A stretch of DNA of 51,610 nucleotides from Perkinsus olseni. Lineage: Eukaryota > Perkinsozoa > Perkinsida > Perkinsidae. Each line of letters opens with the position of its first letter. The stretch's first letter is position 1. The stretch is taken from contig JABANP010000390.1 in the NCBI GenBank assembly GCA_013115135.1, forward strand, positions 1 through 51,610, in the 5' to 3' direction. The notes beneath the pieces are model-generated. The model saw only the letters and a list, made by a program, of their open reading frames with translations. It was not told the DNA's origin and searched no databases. This document shows positions 51,561-51,610 of the stretch, one piece after another. Both the position numbers and the translations under genes were made by a program.

Positions 51561-51610
51561 ATGACTACTCAGAACGACTTCAACGTCTTCCTCGAGAACG
51601 TCGAAGGTGC
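51561..51610 (+). CDS. Start of a further ORF, runs off the window
   Basis: ATG at 51561 opens a frame beginning MTTQNDFNVFLENVEG with the same C-ending codon bias as the element's gag and pol, and no stop before the window ends. A pyrimidine-rich acceptor-like site lies 140 bases upstream. It could be a third element ORF or the gag of a neighbouring element; only 16 codons are visible. Confidence 0.35.
   Translation, partial: MTTQNDFNVFLENVEG

Overview
The window reads as nuclear DNA of a unicellular eukaryote. Genes are split by very short GT-AG introns, most 31-58 nt, whose phases match across many consecutive exons, and tRNA genes carry internal A and B boxes without encoded CCA. The mix of a secreted subtilisin-fold protein, cysteine-rich modular membrane proteins, a BEL/Pao retrotransposon and a tyrosine-recombinase-type retroelement best fits an alveolate, most likely Perkinsus. 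That assignment is inference; no rRNA or mitochondrial marker is present.

Layout. 1-5,900: minus-strand gene(s) for cysteine-rich modular membrane proteins. 5,900-8,340: non-coding, with a 0.5-kb foldback element and a ~93-bp tandem repeat. 8,343-11,414: a 921-aa helical protein in eight exons, weakly FANCD2-like. 12,749-13,165: a MITE with target-site duplication. 14,174-15,137: a four-exon secreted protein. 16,252-17,459: a six-exon mitochondrial monothiol-glutaredoxin-like protein lacking the catalytic Cys. 18,152-18,222: tRNA-Gly(CCC). 19,308-21,656: two closely spaced minus-strand genes (a type I membrane protein and a disordered acidic protein). 22,347-27,686: a long multi-exon gene of coiled-coil and low-complexity sequence. 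27,911-28,587: an unrecognised small gene. 29,739-31,244: a single-exon secreted subtilisin-fold protein that has lost its catalytic Asp and Ser. 32,245-32,803: the 5' part of an aldo/keto reductase, cut off by what follows.

32,845-37,839 is a tandem array of a ~785-bp unit holding four tRNA genes, Val(AAC), Leu(CAA), initiator Met(CAT) and Gly(TCC): 25 tRNA genes in six full units plus a seventh partial one. The array stops exactly at the end of a decayed minus-strand retroelement (37,840-41,713) with the A1 - ORFs - B1 - A2 - B2 split direct repeats of PAT/Ngaro-type DIRS-order elements. From ~43,935 to 51,305 lies a near-complete BEL/Pao element (gag, protease, RT, RNase H, integrase), its three frames separated by shifts located directly at stop codons; a further ORF begins at 51,561.

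The right third is therefore a mobile-element and tRNA-repeat landscape that has broken a metabolic gene, while the left two thirds carry ordinary spliced genes. Exon boundaries were read by eye from splice consensus and phase; functions are given only where motifs are visible.
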